Both the position numbers and the translations under genes were made by a program. 7,784 bases of DNA, taken from positions 1-7,784 of the forward strand of contig CALBSL010000005.1 in the NCBI GenBank assembly GCA_937968025.1, given 5' to 3'. A model generated the notes under the pieces. The model had not been told where the DNA came from and did not search any database. It worked only from the letters and a program-made list of their open reading frames with translations. Numbering within the stretch: position 1 is the stretch's first letter; the number at the start of each line of letters is the position of its first letter. Origin of the DNA: an uncultured bacterium. Its GTDB lineage: Bacteria; Patescibacteriota; Patescibacteriia; 2-12-FULL-60-25. Below, piece by piece: positions 5,786-7,784 of this stretch.

Positions 5786-6838
5786 ATGAGAAATCGTGAT
5801 TTATTGATTGTTACTCAAGTGATAGATGAGCAAGATGCGGTGCTCGGGTTTTTTTGTGGTTGGGTACGAGCCTGGGCGGAAGCTTTTCCGGAGCGGAAAT
5901 TGCACGTGTGGGCCTGGAAGGTAGGGTCGTATTCTTTTCCCGCGAATGTCAGCGTGTACCAAGCTCCTGATTCTTGGGTGGGGCGAGCGATAAAGCTGTT
6001 TGTTTACTCGTGGCGCCATCGACAAGCTTTGGGAGCAGTATTTGTGCATATGATCCCTTTGCCTGCAGTTTTATTGGGATTGTGGTGGAAACTTTTAGGA
6101 TTCCGTATTGGTCTTTGGTATACCCATGGAATGGTATCTATGACTTTGCGTCTGGCGGGTTGGTTTACCGATCATATTTTTACGGCTAGTGCTGAGAGCT
6201 GTCGTTTGAATACCTCAAAAAAACGTATTGTTGGTCATGGTATTGATGTGGAGCGTTTTGTCCCACATACAGCTATTCCACGTATGCCTACTATTTTGAC
6301 CGTCGGCCGTATTTCTCCCCGAAAGGGATTGACGGAAGCGTTAGATATCATTGCGCAGCTTGCTGAGCAACCTTCTCAGGCTTTTCAGTATATCCTGGTG
6401 GGTGAGCCGCGCACGGCCGACGATGAAGTATATGCTTTGTCTTTGCGTAAGAAGGTAGAGAAATTACGACTTCAGGATCGGGTAGTGTGGGCGGGGGCAC
6501 AGATCGGTGATGAGGTGGTGCGTACCTTTCAGTCCGCAGCGGTGCTTTTGACAACAAGTAAAACGGGTAGCGTCGATAAGGTGGTATTGGAGGCGTTAGC
6601 TTGCGGTACACGGGTGGTGGCTCTAAGTGAGGTGTATCAAGCTTATCCCGGCGTTTGCGGTGTTTCTTCAGAAGAAGAGGCTGTGGCCGAACTCAGTGTT
6701 TGCTTACGTCATCCTTCGGTGAACTTGGAGGCTGCGCAATATATCCGAACGGTCGCTGATCAGCGGGTATTGATAAGAAGGATGGATAAGGCCTTGTTTG
6801 CTCACGATGCGAACATGGCTTTTAATGCAAAAACGTGA
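5786..6838 (+). CDS. GT4 family (GT-B fold) glycosyltransferase
   Basis: A 350-residue retaining glycosyltransferase that would use a nucleotide-sugar donor at the cytoplasmic membrane face. The C-terminal donor-binding half is clear: VGHGIDVERF (149-158), VGRISPRKGL (173-182), YILVGE (202-207), and SVDKVVLEALACGTRVVA (262-279), where D264 to E269 fits the acidic signature of the family and E269 is the conserved second glutamate position. The N-terminal half is more divergent, with a hydrophobic stretch at about 83-111 (VFVHMIPLPAVLLGLWWKLL and following) typical of membrane-associated GT4 enzymes. The first residues RNRDLLIVTQ form the expected opening beta strand, which supports the ATG at 5786; the upstream GAAGATGATGGG is only a weak ribosome-binding site. 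It follows the hairpin gap and overlaps the methyltransferase by 4 bases if that gene uses its GTG start. Acceptor and sugar cannot be read from sequence; surface glycan assembly is inferred from context. Confidence 0.87.
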   Translation: MRNRDLLIVTQVIDEQDAVLGFFCGWVRAWAEAFPERKLHVWAWKVGSYSFPANVSVYQAPDSWVGRAIKLFVYSWRHRQALGAVFVHMIPLPAVLLGLWWKLLGFRIGLWYTHGMVSMTLRLAGWFTDHIFTASAESCRLNTSKKRIVGHGIDVERFVPHTAIPRMPTILTVGRISPRKGLTEALDIIAQLAEQPSQAFQYILVGEPRTADDEVYALSLRKKVEKLRLQDRVVWAGAQIGDEVVRTFQSAAVLLTTSKTGSVDKVVLEALACGTRVVALSEVYQAYPGVCGVSSEEEAVAELSVCLRHPSVNLEAAQYIRTVADQRVLIRRMDKALFAHDANMAFNAKT

Positions 6839-7614
6839 TTATATACTCGCGTATGGAAGAAAAACGTTTTACCAAATATATTGATCGAGGCAACTGTCAT
6901 TGGGAAGAGGAGTTTAATGGCGGTATAGGATCTTTTAACCTTGTGCAACACGGTAGGTTTATGGCTGTTCTTGAACAGCTTCCATCTGCTATAGGTACGG
7001 TTTTAGACTGGGGGTGTGGAGACGGCGCACTGTCAAAATATCTTTTGGATCGCTGTCAGGCATTTATCGGTGTTGATACGGAACAAGAGGGGCTGAATTT
7101 TTTTGAGAAAAATCTGTCTTCTTATCGATCTCGTTACTCTTTATATAAAATTGGTTACGATCGGCCGTATGATCTTCCTCAGATTGCTGACGGGTCATGT
7201 GATGTGGTCATTTGTTCCGATGTTATCGAGCATGTGCAGGAACCGGAGCGGCTGGTGCGTGAATTTTATCGTGTTTTGAAGCCGGGTGGCATAGCGGTCA
7301 TCACAACGCCTTATAGATTAACGGAAGCGCCAAATGATCCTATGCACGTCAAAGAATATTATCCGCAAGAATTGCGTGCCCTTGTTGAAGGAGTGTTTGG
7401 AGCATCGTCCGCCCAATCGGCGCTCTATCAAAAGGTTCTATACTACAGTTTATATACGTATCACTGGAGATCTTGGGCCATTTTTCGTTATCTGATGAAT
7501 TTCTTCTTTCGTCTGACGGGTTACAACCCTCTCATGCAAACGGATAAAAACAAACAGAAATGGGATATCTTTAACTTGATTGTTCTTAAAGCTACGAAGC
7601 CGTCTGTTGTCTGA
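6835..7614 (+). CDS. Class I SAM-dependent methyltransferase
   Basis: A 259-residue methyltransferase with Rossmann fold. Motif I is VLDWGCGDGALSKYL (56-70), the acidic end of strand 2 is GVDTE (79-83), CDVVICSDVIEHV (122-134) is the motif found in the Methyltransf_11/UbiG-like group, and FYRVLKPGGIAVITTPYR (144-161) is the post-core strand and loop. It would move a methyl group from S-adenosylmethionine to a small molecule or sugar; in a glycan locus, O-methylation of a sugar or chain end is a reasonable guess. The C-terminal region (about 195-250) has an aromatic and basic stretch that may contact membrane or acceptor. The GTG at 6835 overlaps the previous stop (GTGA), a coupling arrangement; the ATG at 6853 would give a protein six residues shorter starting MEEKRF and is equally compatible with the domain. 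The next gene begins one base after its stop. The substrate is unknown. Confidence 0.88.
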   Translation: MIIYSRMEEKRFTKYIDRGNCHWEEEFNGGIGSFNLVQHGRFMAVLEQLPSAIGTVLDWGCGDGALSKYLLDRCQAFIGVDTEQEGLNFFEKNLSSYRSRYSLYKIGYDRPYDLPQIADGSCDVVICSDVIEHVQEPERLVREFYRVLKPGGIAVITTPYRLTEAPNDPMHVKEYYPQELRALVEGVFGASSAQSALYQKVLYYSLYTYHWRSWAIFRYLMNFFFRLTGYNPLMQTDKNKQKWDIFNLIVLKATKPSVV

Positions 7615-7615
7615 T

Positions 7616-7753
7616 ATGGAAGTTTCTTCTCGCATTCAAAGCGTTTCTGTTCCATCTTGTGCGCCGTCTTCTTCTGGAGCGATTGTTGTCGTGCCTACTT
7701 ATAATGAGCGAGAAAATATTGAGGCGTTTCTTGAACGTGTGGGTCGGGAGGGG
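7616..7753 (+). CDS. GT2 family glycosyltransferase, N-terminal fragment (polyprenyl-phosphate sugar synthase type)
   Basis: The first 46 codons of a gene cut by the contig end. After a 21-residue serine-rich leader, AIVVVPTYNERENIEAFLERV (22-42) is the opening strand and nucleotide-binding loop of GT2 enzymes. The PTYNERENI form is typical of DPM1/DPMS-like synthases that make polyprenyl-phosphate mannose or glucose, though other GT2 enzymes share it. The ATG at 7616 starts one base after the methyltransferase stop, so it belongs to the same operon. If it is a DPMS-like enzyme, it would add a second lipid-linked sugar donor to the arabinose donor made by the upstream genes (inference). The frame continues past 7753 into adapter sequence, where the translation is not genuine. 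Confidence 0.82.
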
Positions 7754-7784
7754 GATCGGAAGAGCACACGTCTGAACTCCAGTC
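7754..7784 (+). other. Illumina TruSeq adapter contamination at the contig end
   Basis: The last 31 bases begin GATCGGAAGAGCACACGTCT and continue as the standard Illumina TruSeq read-1 adapter. They follow the interrupted GT2 gene directly. Read in the GT2 frame they give DRKSTRLNSS, a well-known false tail in translated databases. This stretch is sequencing artefact and should be trimmed; the true genome sequence ends at or shortly before 7753. Confidence 0.97.

Overview
The window looks like one end of an Illumina-assembled bacterial contig carrying a cell-surface glycan locus. The organism cannot be fixed from sequence alone. Base composition is moderate, Shine-Dalgarno signals are mostly weak, genes are tightly packed or overlapping, and no mobile genes or RNA genes are seen. 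The HAD-UbiA / DprE1 / DprE2 set resembles mycobacterial arabinan precursor synthesis, but the fused HAD domain and the polysaccharide-gene neighbourhood fit a Gram-negative or candidate-phylum bacterium better than an actinobacterium (inference).

Layout. Positions 75-536 (+) hold the C-terminal end of an asparagine-synthetase-like protein cut by the contig edge. Positions 538-2034 (-) encode a multi-spanning GT-C-type membrane glycosyltransferase, convergent with the first gene and divergent from the main operon. From 2156 to the right edge all genes read forward: a HAD phosphatase-UbiA prenyltransferase fusion (2156-3589), a DprE1-type FAD oxidase (3582-4892), a DprE2-type short-chain reductase (4899-5639), a 146-base gap with a striking long hairpin (5654-5754), a GT4 glycosyltransferase (5786-6838), a class I SAM methyltransferase (6835-7614) and the first 46 codons of a GT2 glycosyltransferase (7616-7753). 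The last 31 bases (7754-7784) are Illumina adapter, not genome.

How the genes work together. By family knowledge, UbiA joins 5-phosphoribosyl pyrophosphate to a polyprenyl phosphate. A phosphatase, here plausibly the fused HAD domain, removes the 5-phosphate. DprE1 and DprE2 then epimerise C2 of the ribose to give polyprenylphosphoryl-D-arabinose, the lipid donor of D-arabinofuranose. The membrane GT-C protein is a candidate user of that donor. The GT4, GT2, methyltransferase and asparagine-synthetase-like proteins would build or decorate the glycan. The final product is not determined by the sequence.

Most unusual points: the compact three-gene donor pathway with a built-in phosphatase, the 101-base hairpin sitting inside the operon on top of a strong ribosome-binding site and a possible 13-codon ORF, an alanine at the DprE1 position matching the benzothiazinone-target cysteine, and the adapter read-through that would create a false protein tail.
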